From contig CABIXK010000014.1 of assembly GCA_902362705.1 (NCBI GenBank), positions 1 through 25,124 on the forward strand: 25,124 nt of DNA, given 5' to 3'. Positions 7,447 to 14,181 of the stretch are shown here, piece after piece (positions within the stretch are counted from its first letter, which is position 1; each line of letters begins with the position of its first letter). Below the pieces are notes generated by a model that was given only the letters and a program-made list of their open reading frames with translations, had not been told where the DNA came from and searched no databases. The position numbers were made by a program, and so were the translations under genes. The DNA is from Rikenellaceae bacterium. GTDB lineage: Bacteria; Bacteroidota; Bacteroidia; Bacteroidales; Rikenellaceae.

Positions 7447-8625
7447 TTACTCCTTTTTCGCGGCCAGCGCCAGCGCGACGAGGGTCAGCACCCCGCCCGT
7501 GGCGACCACCCCGCCCCACCCGGCGGCGCTCCACGCCACGCCCGAGAGGAAGGTGCCGAGCGCTCCTCCCGTGAAGAAGATGCTCATGAAGATCGTGTTG
7601 ATGCGGTTCGACGCCGAGGGCTCCAGGTCGAACAGCAGCGCCTGATTGCTCAGCTGGATGCACTGCATGCCGATGTCGATGACCACGATGCCGGCCACCA
7701 AGGCGACGTAGCTGTCGCCCCACACGCCGAACAGCACCCACGCCGCGAGGTGCATGGCGCACCCCGCACGGTTGAAGCGCTGCACCCCCACGCGCTCGAT
7801 CCAGCGACCCACGACGCTCGCCGTGAGGGCCCCGGCCACGCCGCACAGCCCCAGCAGCCCCACCACGTCGCTCCCCACGCAGAAGGGCTCGCCGGCCATA
7901 CGGAAGGCGAGCGACGCCCAGAAGCACATGAACGACCCGAAGGCGCAGGCCGCGCGCACCGAGTAGCGGCGCAGCACGGGATAGCGGCGCACGAGCGTCA
8001 GGAGCGAGCGCATCAGCTCGCCGTAGCTGCCGCTGAAGTTGGGCCGCGCATCGGGCAGCAGCGCCACGACCACCCCCGAGGCTGCGACCATCAGCCCCGC
8101 GGCGATCCAGTACATCGCGCGCCAGCCCCAGAGCTCGCCCACGGCGCCGCTCACCACGCGCGAGGCGAGGATGCCGACCAGCAGCCCCGAGAGCACGATC
8201 CCCACGTTGCGGGTCTTCAGCTCGGGCGTCGAGTACTGCGCCGCCAGCGGGATGAAGAGATGGGGCATGACCGAGCAGACGCCGATCAGGAACGAGAGCC
8301 CCTGCACCGCCTCGATGCGCTGCGCCACGGCCGTGCCGGCCAGTGCCGCGGCCAGCAGCGCCAGGTTGACCACCACGATCCGGCGCCGGCTCATCAGATC
8401 GGCGAGCGGGATGACGAAGAGCAGCCCCAGGGCGTAGCCCACCTGCGCATAGAGGGCGATGCGGTTGGCCGCGAGGGTCGTCGAGGCGAACTGCTCGCGC
8501 AGCATCTCCAGCAGCGGCTGGTTGTAGTAGAGGTTGGCCACGGCCACGCCGGCCACCGTCGCCAGCACCGCCAGCAGGCGGGTCGGGATCCCCGCCCCCG
8601 GCTCGAGCATCGACCGGGCGCTCAT
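7447..8625 (-). CDS. MFS transporter, AraJ/YgaY-like exporter
   Basis: A 392-residue, 12-span major facilitator. The segment GVAVANLYYNQPLLEML near residue 30 and the loop LADLMSRRRIVVV between spans 2 and 3 (the MFS A-motif position) fit the AraJ-type drug/metabolite exporters. The start is the ATG at 8625, which overlaps the stop of the flavin reductase gene (ATGA overlap). The frame is open further upstream, but that part lies in the neighbour's coding region. Translational coupling with the flavin reductase and a 19-bp gap to the carbonic anhydrase place it mid-operon. The substrate cannot be deduced. Confidence 0.9.
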   Translation of the reverse strand: MSARSMLEPGAGIPTRLLAVLATVAGVAVANLYYNQPLLEMLREQFASTTLAANRIALYAQVGYALGLLFVIPLADLMSRRRIVVVNLALLAAALAGTAVAQRIEAVQGLSFLIGVCSVMPHLFIPLAAQYSTPELKTRNVGIVLSGLLVGILASRVVSGAVGELWGWRAMYWIAAGLMVAASGVVVALLPDARPNFSGSYGELMRSLLTLVRRYPVLRRYSVRAACAFGSFMCFWASLAFRMAGEPFCVGSDVVGLLGLCGVAGALTASVVGRWIERVGVQRFNRAGCAMHLAAWVLFGVWGDSYVALVAGIVVIDIGMQCIQLSNQALLFDLEPSASNRINTIFMSIFFTGGALGTFLSGVAWSAAGWGGVVATGGVLTLVALALAAKKE

Positions 8626-9200
8626 CGCTGCGCGCGCTTTTTCCTGCGCACCGACCAGCCGAACTTGCCGATCGCCTCGCCCAGGGTGAAATACTCGCCG
8701 TGGGCATAGGCCAGCAGGTCGGCACGCTCGAGGCAGAAGCGCCCCGTCGCGGGGTCGATCAGCTCGCTGTCGGCCTGCACGGCCACCACCTCGGCGAGGA
8801 ACATGTCGTGCGACCCGAGCGGGATGACCTGCCGCACGCGGCACTCGATATTGACCGGCGCCTCATCCACGACGGGCGCCGACACCTCGAGCGCCGGGGC
8901 CGCCGTGAGGCCCATCTCGGCGAACTTGTCGTAGTCGCGCCCCGAGCGCACGCCGCACCAGTCGGTCGCGCGCGCCAGGCGGCGCGTGGTGAGGTTGATG
9001 ACGAACTCGCCCGTGCGGCGGATGATCCCGTAGGAGTGGCGCTCGGGCCGCACCGAAATATAACACATCGCCGGGTCGGTGCACACCGTCCCGGTCCACG
9101 CAACAGTCAGCAGGTTGCGCTCCCCGTCCGCATCGCCGCAACTCACCAGCACCGCCGGCAGCGGATAGACGAGCGTCCCGGGTTTCCAGCTCTCTTTCAT
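8622..9200 (-). CDS. Flavin reductase-like FMN-binding split-barrel protein
   Basis: A 192-residue protein of the flavin reductase-like (DIM6/NTAB) family. These bind FMN in a split beta-barrel and reduce flavins or act as small oxidoreductases. Recognisable parts are the N-terminal PLPAVLVSCG, the NLLTVAWTGTVCTDPAMCYISVRP-type segment (written here only as its landmarks LLTVAW and CYISVRPERHSY), GEFVINL and the C-terminal DLLAYAHGEYFTLGE. It is the first gene of the leftward operon and has a full-consensus promoter at 9248-9280. The MFS gene overlaps its stop codon. The physiological electron acceptor is unknown. Confidence 0.88.
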   Translation of the reverse strand: MKESWKPGTLVYPLPAVLVSCGDADGERNLLTVAWTGTVCTDPAMCYISVRPERHSYGIIRRTGEFVINLTTRRLARATDWCGVRSGRDYDKFAEMGLTAAPALEVSAPVVDEAPVNIECRVRQVIPLGSHDMFLAEVVAVQADSELIDPATGRFCLERADLLAYAHGEYFTLGEAIGKFGWSVRRKKRAQR

Positions 9201-9247
9201 CGTTCTTCGTTTCGTTTCCGGCAGCCCCTCCGCGGAGCTTCCCGGGA

Positions 9248-9280
9248 CAAAGATACGGATAAGCCGAGCGGAATGCCAAA
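9248..9280 (-). promoter_or_regulatory. Promoter of the flavin reductase operon
   Basis: Minus-strand -33 TTTG (9277-9280), 21-bp spacer, -7 TATCTTTG (9248-9255); perfect boxes. Predicted leader is about 40 nt. The promoter is embedded in the palindromic repeat region 9248-9345. Confidence 0.8.
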
Positions 9281-9345
9281 TTTATTTGTGCATTCCCGAG
9301 ACACCCGTATCTTCGGCGAAGCCAAAGATACAGATAAGCGAAGGT
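9248..9345. repeat. Palindromic repeat-like intergenic element
   Basis: AAAGATACGGATAAGC (9249-9264) recurs as AAAGATACAGATAAGC (9324-9339), 15 of 16 identical. Between them, 9271-9295 is a hairpin (GAATGC..GCATTC enclosing CAAAT..ATTTG, one bulge), and about 9307-9330 is a second (GTATCTTCGGC, GAA, GCCAAAGATAC; one mismatch). The nested layout resembles a dispersed palindromic unit, but copy number cannot be judged from one window. Confidence 0.5.
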
Positions 9346-9372
9346 CAAGCGCATCCCGGCATATGTCTAATT

Positions 9373-10182
9373 TCAACCCATTCCTACCAATTGAGATTGT
9401 TTTCTAAATTCATCGAAAAAACTATTATATGTTCTGCTCCGAAGAATTTCATCGATCATTCTCGGATAAAAATGAAAACTTTTCTTTTTCCAGAACCCTT
9501 TCCATTGGGAGTCGGAAATACATTGAGCAAACGGGTTGGCCAATTCGTTCTTTTTTTCGGGATCCAACCGATCCATTTCCGCAGAAAAAATATCTGAATA
9601 ATTCCAGAAAAAGCTTCTATTGCGTGCTATCTCCGTCAACCTGTCAAATGAAATTATTTCGATGTTTACTTCTTCGCTGATTTGTCTCCGCTTTTCCAAC
9701 ACCTCAAGATCATCGGTTCTTCGCCCAATAATGATCTTGAATCGGAAACGACTATCTGAAACAATCCGAGTATTGATTGTCGGAAGCATACGATGAAGTA
9801 TCGATTTGTTGTGCATTAAAAACCGCCTCCAGTCTCTTATCTGTTGTAATGCAGCATTGAATTTAGCAGTAGGTTTCCCGGATTTATCGAATAATACGGT
9901 ATGAGGGCTCTCTATTTCTATCAACTCATACATTGTCCCGTCGCTGTAACCCTCCGTTACAACCACGAAATCCGTTTCGTATTCAGATCCTAATTTCAAT
10001 TTAGATATGGCGAGATAAGCATTTCTGCCCATCAGGAATATGGCTGGATTTGCCGCCAGAAAGTCATGATAAGCCCCCTCTTTCAATTGATTGTTATTCA
10101 ACAATGCACACCAATCGTCCAAGATCTTCCGATACAACGGCAGTCTAACCAATGATTCCCAATCGTATATCATAATATCCAT
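9373..10182 (-). CDS. Shedu-type DUF4263 protein, putative anti-phage nuclease
   Basis: A 269-residue protein resembling DUF4263/SduA, the nuclease of the Shedu anti-phage system. The N-terminal part has the family's WCALLNNNQLKEGAYHDFL and ANPAIFL segments (about 25-50). The PD-(D/E)xK-like core follows at about 70-125: TDFVVVTEG, then YELIEIESPHTVLF, then FNAALQQIRDWRRFL. The core reads E-x-E where classical Shedu has E-x-K, a variant I believe is common in DUF4263. The C-terminal 140 residues are basic and aromatic and not assigned. The gene is clearly more AT-rich than its neighbours and stands alone beside a tRNA-Leu gene, which suggests transfer. A promoter lies at 10217-10248; an alternative start is the ATG at 10173. 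Nuclease activity and defence role are inferred from the family. Confidence 0.78.
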   Translation of the reverse strand: MDIMIYDWESLVRLPLYRKILDDWCALLNNNQLKEGAYHDFLAANPAIFLMGRNAYLAISKLKLGSEYETDFVVVTEGYSDGTMYELIEIESPHTVLFDKSGKPTAKFNAALQQIRDWRRFLMHNKSILHRMLPTINTRIVSDSRFRFKIIIGRRTDDLEVLEKRRQISEEVNIEIISFDRLTEIARNRSFFWNYSDIFSAEMDRLDPEKKNELANPFAQCISDSQWKGFWKKKSFHFYPRMIDEILRSRTYNSFFDEFRKQSQLVGMG

Positions 10183-10216
10183 TTATTAACGAGCCACTTC
10201 ATCGCGCTTCATATGC

Positions 10217-10248
10217 TGAAAATAGCCATAAATATCGAGAAATACAAA
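10217..10248 (-). promoter_or_regulatory. Promoter of the DUF4263 gene
   Basis: Minus-strand -33 TTTG (10245-10248), 20-bp spacer, -7 TATTTTCA (10217-10224; two mismatches at the 3' end). Predicted leader is about 30 nt before the ATG at 10182. The insertion thus carries its own promoter. Confidence 0.55.
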
Positions 10249-10280
10249 TCGCATATCCATCTTCGTAGGTAGGCTTTGTA

Positions 10281-10489
10281 AAGTTCGAAAGCACAACAGA
10301 CGATACCAAAACCAATTCGAAGTACAACGGGTACGAACTCCACAGGACAACACGAAGCAGAAGAGAAATTCTCCGTCGTCAACGCCATTTCGGAGCTGCC
10401 CGACATGGGCTCCAACAACGGATCCAACAGACCATTCTCTATAGCCGGCAACCTACCCGCACAAAAAAAGTCCTCTTTCGAGGACTGAA
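10281..10489 (+). pseudogene. Possible 3' remnant of an unidentified gene
   Basis: A rightward open frame of about 70 codons starts just after a stop (TAA at 10279-10281) with no ATG until late. It reads as natural-looking protein (segments EEKFSVVNAISELPD and SNRPFSIAGNLPAQ), ending in the tRNA-Leu terminator. It looks like the tail of a gene whose front is missing, or it may be fortuitous. An opposite-strand frame here (10209-10559) runs through the tRNA and is unlikely. Confidence 0.2.
10463..10486 (-). terminator. Terminator of tRNA-Leu(UAG)
   Basis: Read leftward: AGTCCTC, loop GAAA, GAGGACT, then a T-run. A 7-bp perfect stem with a GNRA-type loop, directly after the tRNA. Confidence 0.85.
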
Positions 10490-10492
10490 AAG

Positions 10493-10574
10493 TGCGGATA
10501 AAGGGACTCGAACCCCCACGCCGTAAGGCATCAGATCCTAAGTCTGACGTGGCTACCAATTACACCATATCCGC
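10493..10574 (-). tRNA. tRNA-Leu (anticodon TAG)
   Basis: On the minus strand the acceptor GCGGATA pairs with TATCCGC and the discriminator is A (10493). The anticodon arm TCAGA-CTTAGGA-TCTGA gives TAG. A long variable arm (TGCCTTACGGCGT) and a GTTCGAGTC T-loop are present. CCA is not encoded. Confidence 0.97.
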
Positions 10575-10584
10575 ATGGTTGAGA

Positions 10585-10592
10585 CAAAGGTA
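10585..10592 (-). promoter_or_regulatory. -7 box for tRNA-Leu(UAG)
   Basis: TACCTTTG on the minus strand, 10 nt before the tRNA 5' end. No TTTG at the normal spacing; one TTTG lies only 11 bp upstream (10604-10607). Confidence 0.5.
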
Positions 10593-10644
10593 GTAAAAAA
10601 ACGCAAATCGGCCGCGGCGAAGCGCGAGAATCCGGCTTTTTTCG

Positions 10645-10652
10645 TAATTTTG
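10645..10652 (+). promoter_or_regulatory. -7 box for the FAD-dependent dehydrogenase gene
   Basis: TAATTTTG, 17 nt upstream of the ATG at 10670, preceded by a T-tract; no clear -33 element. Confidence 0.45.
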
Positions 10653-10669
10653 CGCCGTAAAAGACAGCC

Positions 10670-12226
10670 ATGCCCCACACCGTCGCACTCGTACTCACAC
10701 CCAAGCAGGCCGCCGATGCCCGCCACTATACCGCGCTCGCCGCGCGGCGCCTGGGCGTCGCGGAGGCCGACGTGGCGCTGGTGCGCGTGGTCAAGCGCTC
10801 GGTCGACGCGCGGCAGCGGCAGGTGAAGGTCAACCTCACGCTGGAGGTCTACGTCGACCGCGAGCCGCAGCCGGCGCCCGTGCACTTCGACTACCCGTCG
10901 GTCGCCGGACGCACCGAGGTCGTCGTCGTCGGCTCGGGCCCCGCGGGACTCTTCGCCTCGCTGCGGCTCATCGAGCTGGGCTACAGACCCATCCTGCTGG
11001 AGCGCGGGCGCGACGTCTCGGCCCGCAAGACCGACATCGCGCGCATCAACCGCAACGGCCCGGTCGACCCCGAGTCGAACTACGCCTTCGGCGAGGGCGG
11101 CGCCGGCACCTTCTCCGACGGCAAGCTCTTCACGCGCAGCAAGAAGCGCGGCGACTACAACCGGGCGCTGCGCGCGCTGGTCTTCCACGGAGCCACGCCC
11201 GAGATCCTCTACGAGGCGCACCCCCACATCGGCACCGACAAGCTCCCCTACATCATCCGCAACGTGCGGCGCACGATCGTCGAGGCGGGCGGTGTGATCC
11301 GCTTCGGCAGCCGCGTGACCGACATCGAGATCCGCCGCGGGCGCGCCGCGGGCGTGTGGTGCGGCGACGAGCTCGTCGAGGGGGCCGCCGTGGTGCTGGC
11401 CACGGGCCACTCGGCGCGCGACATCTACGAGCTGCTGCACAGGCGCGGCGTGCGGCTCGAAGCCAAGCCCTTCGCCATGGGCGTGCGCATCGAGCACCCG
11501 CAGCCGCTCATCGACTCGATCCAGTACCACTGCGAGACGCGCGGCGAGTACCTCCCCGCCGCCGCCTATTCGCTCGTGAGCCAGGAGGGCGGCCGCGGCG
11601 TCTACTCCTTCTGCATGTGCCCGGGCGGCTTCATCGTGCCGGCGATGACCGACGCCGCGCAGTCGGTGGTCAACGGCATGTCGCCCAGCGGCCGCACCTC
11701 GCCCTACGCCAATTCGGGGCTGGTGACGGAGGTCCGCGAGGCGGACTTCGCCCACCTGCTCTCCGAGTGGGGCCCCTTGGCGGGGCTGCGCCTCCAGCAG
11801 CAGTTCGAGGAGCTGGCCCGGCGCTACGGCGGCGACCGCCAGATCGCACCGGCGCAGCGCGTCGACGACTTCGTGGCCGGCCGCGCGAGCGGCTCGCTGC
11901 CCGCCACCTCCTACATCCCGGGCATCGTCCCCTCGCGGCTCGACGAGTGGATGCCGCAGTTCATCGCCCGGGCGCTCCGACAGGGACTCACGACCTTCGG
12001 GCGGCGCATGCGCGGCTTCGTGACGCGCGAAGCGGTGGTCGTGGGCGTGGAATCACGCACGTCGACCCCCGTGCGCATCCCGCGCGATCCGCTCACGCTC
12101 ATGCACCCCGAAATCGCGGGGCTGTTCCCCGCCGGCGAGGGGGCCGGATACGCCGGGGGCATCATCTCGGCAGCCCTCGACGGCGAGCGCATCGCCGAGG
12201 CCGTAGCACGCCACGCCGGACGGTAG
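10670..12226 (+). CDS. FAD-dependent dehydrogenase, COG2509-like
   Basis: A 518-residue soluble flavoprotein. Residues 1-85 form a small N-terminal domain typical of this family. A Rossmann FAD-binding motif follows, VVVGSGPAGLFASLRL with Gly88-x-Gly90-x-x-Gly93, and the acidic end of the second strand in LLERGRDV. The family landmarks ESNYAFGEGGAGTFSDGKL and VLATGHSARD come next, then a C-terminal GEGAGYAGGIISAALDG segment closing the FAD site. Members are annotated as NAD(P)/FAD-dependent oxidoreductases of unknown substrate. Length is as expected and the gene looks intact. It stands alone between tRNA-Leu and the structured RNA at 12397, without an obvious GC-rich terminator; the AT-rich inverted repeat at 12316-12356 might serve. 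Confidence 0.9.
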   Translation: MPHTVALVLTPKQAADARHYTALAARRLGVAEADVALVRVVKRSVDARQRQVKVNLTLEVYVDREPQPAPVHFDYPSVAGRTEVVVVGSGPAGLFASLRLIELGYRPILLERGRDVSARKTDIARINRNGPVDPESNYAFGEGGAGTFSDGKLFTRSKKRGDYNRALRALVFHGATPEILYEAHPHIGTDKLPYIIRNVRRTIVEAGGVIRFGSRVTDIEIRRGRAAGVWCGDELVEGAAVVLATGHSARDIYELLHRRGVRLEAKPFAMGVRIEHPQPLIDSIQYHCETRGEYLPAAAYSLVSQEGGRGVYSFCMCPGGFIVPAMTDAAQSVVNGMSPSGRTSPYANSGLVTEVREADFAHLLSEWGPLAGLRLQQQFEELARRYGGDRQIAPAQRVDDFVAGRASGSLPATSYIPGIVPSRLDEWMPQFIARALRQGLTTFGRRMRGFVTREAVVVGVESRTSTPVRIPRDPLTLMHPEIAGLFPAGEGAGYAGGIISAALDGERIAEAVARHAGR

Positions 12227-12315
12227 CGGGCCGGGCGGTCATTCGCCATATTCATCTTATTCACAGCCGAATACCCCCGAATGCCGCATACCCGCACCCA
12301 CTCCTCGGCCAGGGC

Positions 12316-12356
12316 TTATTAAAAAATATTCAAAATTTTCGAAGATTTTTTAATAA
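12316..12356. repeat. AT-rich 12-bp inverted repeat
   Basis: TTATTAAAAAAT (12316-12327) and ATTTTTTAATAA (12345-12356) are perfect inverted copies around a 17-nt centre. The right arm ends 4 bp before the -33 of the RNA promoter at 12361, so it may be an operator, an UP-like activating tract, or a weak terminator of the dehydrogenase gene. Confidence 0.5.
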
Positions 12357-12360
12357 ACAC

Positions 12361-12391
12361 TTGCGCGGCTCGATTTTTCCCCGTATCTTTG
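12361..12391 (+). promoter_or_regulatory. Promoter of the structured RNA
   Basis: -33 TTG (12361-12363), 20-bp spacer, -7 TATCTTTG (12384-12391), a perfect -7 match. Downstream there is no rightward coding frame of any quality, so it drives an RNA. Confidence 0.75.
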
Positions 12392-12396
12392 TCGTC

Positions 12397-12596
12397 GAAG
12401 TTTTAAGGTTCATTCAAGTTAGTAGTTTTAGGTTGGTTGAGGAGATCGGCAGGTTGCGGCGGCTATCCGGCGCTAAGATCCGCGGGCGGTGCTCGTTCGA
12501 TGGGTCGAACACCTCCGATTGACCTCGCTTTTCGAAGGGGGTGGTGCCCCGACGAAAAAAAGGTTCGGGTCCCGTATGGGACGCGAACCTTTTTTG
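12397..12596 (+). ncRNA. Free-standing structured RNA, possibly 6S RNA
   Basis: A promoter-to-terminator unit of about 200 nt with no rightward ORF. Pairings visible by eye: TCGTCG near the start (12392-12397) with CGACGA (12550-12555) as a possible closing stem; GAGG-AG-ATCGG with CCGAT-TGA-CCTC as a long arm with an internal loop; and inside it GTTCGA-TGGG-TCGAAC, extended by GGT/ACC. The U-rich 5' part and the 3' GGGGTGGTGCCCC part would be partly open. A closed end stem, a central loose region and a long terminal arm are like 6S RNA, but I cannot match a sequence signature, so that name is tentative. It lacks the SRP, RNase P and tmRNA motifs I looked for. Confidence 0.6.
12555..12596. 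terminator. Bidirectional terminator (RNA / DUF3298 gene)
   Basis: A-run plus GGTTCG..GTCCC pairs with GGGAC..CGAACC plus T-run around a 4-nt loop (12574-12577). It ends the rightward RNA and, on the other strand, the leftward gene whose stop is at 12623. Confidence 0.85.
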
Positions 12597-12622
12597 TTTC
12601 CGGGGAGTGCGCCCGGTGCGGG

Positions 12623-13372
12623 TCAGAGCAGCGCCTCGAGCTCCGCCGCCGTGAGGAGCACCTCCACCGGCCCGAAGGCGTAGCAGGCCACGTCGTAGGG
12701 GTTGTAGAGCAGCAGGAGCCCCTCGTCGTCGAGACGGAAATTCTCCGTGGGGGCGATGTAGTCGGGGAAGATGCCCAGGGCGGCCAGCGCCTCGTCGTCG
12801 GCAGCGCCGTACTGCGCGCAGAGCTTGCGGCGGATCGCCTCCGTGAGGCCCGCCATCTGCTTCTCGGTGAGCAGGTCGGCGAGCGTCAGCTCGTAGCCGC
12901 CCGCGATCGAGTAGGTGTGATATTCGGTCGTCGACATGCCGTGGGCGCCGCCCGTGTAGCTCTCGCGCACGATCGTATAGGTGAGCAGCGTGTCGCGCAC
13001 CGAGGCGTCGGCCGCCACCGAGATCTCGAACTCGGCCCTCCGCTCCCGCCCCGACGCTCCGCCTGCCGGGGGCGCGAGCAGTTGCGTCTCGATCTCGGCG
13101 AGCGAGGCGTCGATCGCCTCGCGGGCGTCGCCCGCGAACTCCTCCAGCTGGAAGAAGTAGCCGATGTTGCGCTCCTCGATGGCCCGAAGCGCCTGCGAGC
13201 GCGAGGCGTTGGCGATCGAGACGAAGCTGTAGTCGACCCGGCAGAGGGCGCCCTCGCCCGCGAGCTGCCGCTCGACGGAGAGGGTATCGAAACGCGGCCG
13301 AAGGGGTCGTTCGTGGCAGGCGGCGAGCAGCAGGCCCGCGGCCAGCACCGTGATCGTGCGGATGTTTTTCAT
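12623..13372 (-). CDS. Lipoprotein with DUF3298 (RsiV-like) domain
   Basis: A 249-residue lipoprotein: signal peptide with lipobox LAAC (Cys19). A region at about 35-135 resembles the DUF4163-type half. Then comes a C-terminal DUF3298 domain, with YTGGAHGMSTTEYHTYSI (about 150-167), a leucine-rich DLLTEKQMAGL helix and the closing FRLDDEGLLLLYNPYDVACYAFG (landmarks DDEGLLL and YNPYDVA). Related folds occur in RsiV anti-sigma factors, which bind lysozyme, and next to deacetylases, but many Bacteroidetes copies have no known role. It is monocistronic, with a -7 box at 13398-13405 and a shared terminator at 12555-12596. It is probably anchored in the envelope facing the periplasm. Confidence 0.85.
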   Translation of the reverse strand: MKNIRTITVLAAGLLLAACHERPLRPRFDTLSVERQLAGEGALCRVDYSFVSIANASRSQALRAIEERNIGYFFQLEEFAGDAREAIDASLAEIETQLLAPPAGGASGRERRAEFEISVAADASVRDTLLTYTIVRESYTGGAHGMSTTEYHTYSIAGGYELTLADLLTEKQMAGLTEAIRRKLCAQYGAADDEALAALGIFPDYIAPTENFRLDDEGLLLLYNPYDVACYAFGPVEVLLTAAELEALL

Positions 13373-13397
13373 GGCTTGCAGTATCTTAAGGTAGCAT

Positions 13398-13405
13398 CAA
13401 AGGTA
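13398..13405 (-). promoter_or_regulatory. -7 box of the DUF3298 lipoprotein gene
   Basis: TACCTTTG on the minus strand, about 25 nt before the ATG at 13372. An A/T tract precedes it; no clear TTTG at -33. Confidence 0.5.
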
Positions 13406-13464
13406 CGAAAAATTGTGCCCCAGTGGCGATTTTCACGAAAAATGCGATTTTTTTCGCGGAAAAT

Positions 13465-13495
13465 TTTGGAAGTTCGAAAACTCTCCTTATATTTG
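13465..13495 (+). promoter_or_regulatory. Promoter of tRNA-Glu(CTC)
   Basis: -33 TTTG (13465-13468), 19-bp spacer, -7 TATATTTG (13488-13495), both perfect; the tRNA starts 18 nt further on. Confidence 0.85.
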
Positions 13496-13512
13496 CACCA
13501 CAAAACCAAAAC

Positions 13513-13587
13513 GGTGGATTCATCTAAGGGTTAGGATACATGCCTCTCACGCATGACATAGGGGTTCGAATCCCCTATCCACTACCA
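13513..13587 (+). tRNA. tRNA-Glu (anticodon CTC)
   Basis: Acceptor GGTGGAT pairs with ATCCACT (first pair G-T). The anticodon arm CATGC-CTCTCAC-GCATG gives CTC. The T arm is AGGGG-TTCGAAT-CCCCT. CCA is encoded (13585-13587). Confidence 0.95.
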
Positions 13588-13616
13588 AAAAAAGCGATCG
13601 GCAACGGTCGCTTTTT
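13587..13616 (+). terminator. Terminator of tRNA-Glu
   Basis: AAAAAGCGATCG, loop GCAA, CGGTCGCTTTTT: 12-bp stem with one G-T pair, ending in a T-run, directly after the tRNA. Confidence 0.85.
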
Positions 13617-14181
13617 CTGTTCCGGGCCGGAGGCGACGGCAGGACCGGCCGGGAGGGAGGGGTGGCTTGCTCCGGGCAAGCCCGGACAGCCCCGGCCCCC
13701 GGGCGGCAAGACAGCAAGACGGCAGGTCGAGCTCCGAAGCGAAGGCGGCCGGGGCAGCCGACCGAACGGCAGAAGAGGCAGCGACCCGAGCTGTGGCGAG
13801 GCCCCCACGAAAAAGAGGGACAGCCCAAACGGCAGAAGCAACGGAAGAGACAGCGCGCAGCGGCGGAAAAGGCTGCAAAACCCGAGGCGCGGCAAGGCCC
13901 GCGAAAAAGGGCCAGCGGCCGCATGCACCGCGCTACGGCACAGCACCGCGCGACGCGCACACCGCACAGCCTCCCGACGCAGGCGACCTCCGACGGTCGT
14001 CTTTTTTGTCGCCGGCGCCCGACACCCGACCCGACGCTCCGCCCGCCAAGCCCCGGCAAGACACCGACACCCGACCCGAGGCCCCGCCCGCCAAGACCGA
14101 ACAAGACCCGGCAACACACCGCCCCACACCGAACACCGCAGCGCCCCGGCACGCACCGATCCGCCCCAAAATCAGCAGACG
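13617..14181. other. T-poor gene-free leader upstream of the MATE gene
   Basis: About 565 bp with very few T on the plus strand: the first part is A/G-rich, the last 180 bp C/A-rich. All six frames give Arg/Pro/Ala- or Gly/Arg/Cys-rich translations without family resemblance. No consensus promoter for the MATE gene was found. A 30-nt direct repeat (14021-14050 and 14066-14095, two mismatches, 45-bp period) lies near the 3' end. The C-rich, G-poor end resembles what Rho would bind; that is speculation. Confidence 0.45.
14021..14095. repeat. Two-copy direct repeat, 45-bp period
   Basis: GACACCCGACCCGA begins both copies and CCGCCCGCCAAG ends both; the copies span 14021-14050 and 14066-14095 and differ at 2 of 30 positions. 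Only two copies are seen. Confidence 0.75.

Noticed and set aside
10209..10559. 116-codon leftward open frame over tRNA-Leu(UAG)
   Set aside because: Its first third is the translated tRNA and terminator.
9240..10574. Integration of the DUF4263 region at the tRNA-Leu 3' end with a duplicated att site
   Set aside because: I found no second copy of the tRNA 3' end at the other border and no integrase gene; the tRNA's own terminator lies between it and the insertion.
14021..14095. Direct repeats as a possible CRISPR array
   Set aside because: Only two imperfect 30-nt copies with a 15-nt gap, and no cas genes.
13540..14181. N-terminal extension of the MATE frame
   Set aside because: It starts inside tRNA-Glu and reads through its terminator; no MATE protein has such an Arg-rich extension.
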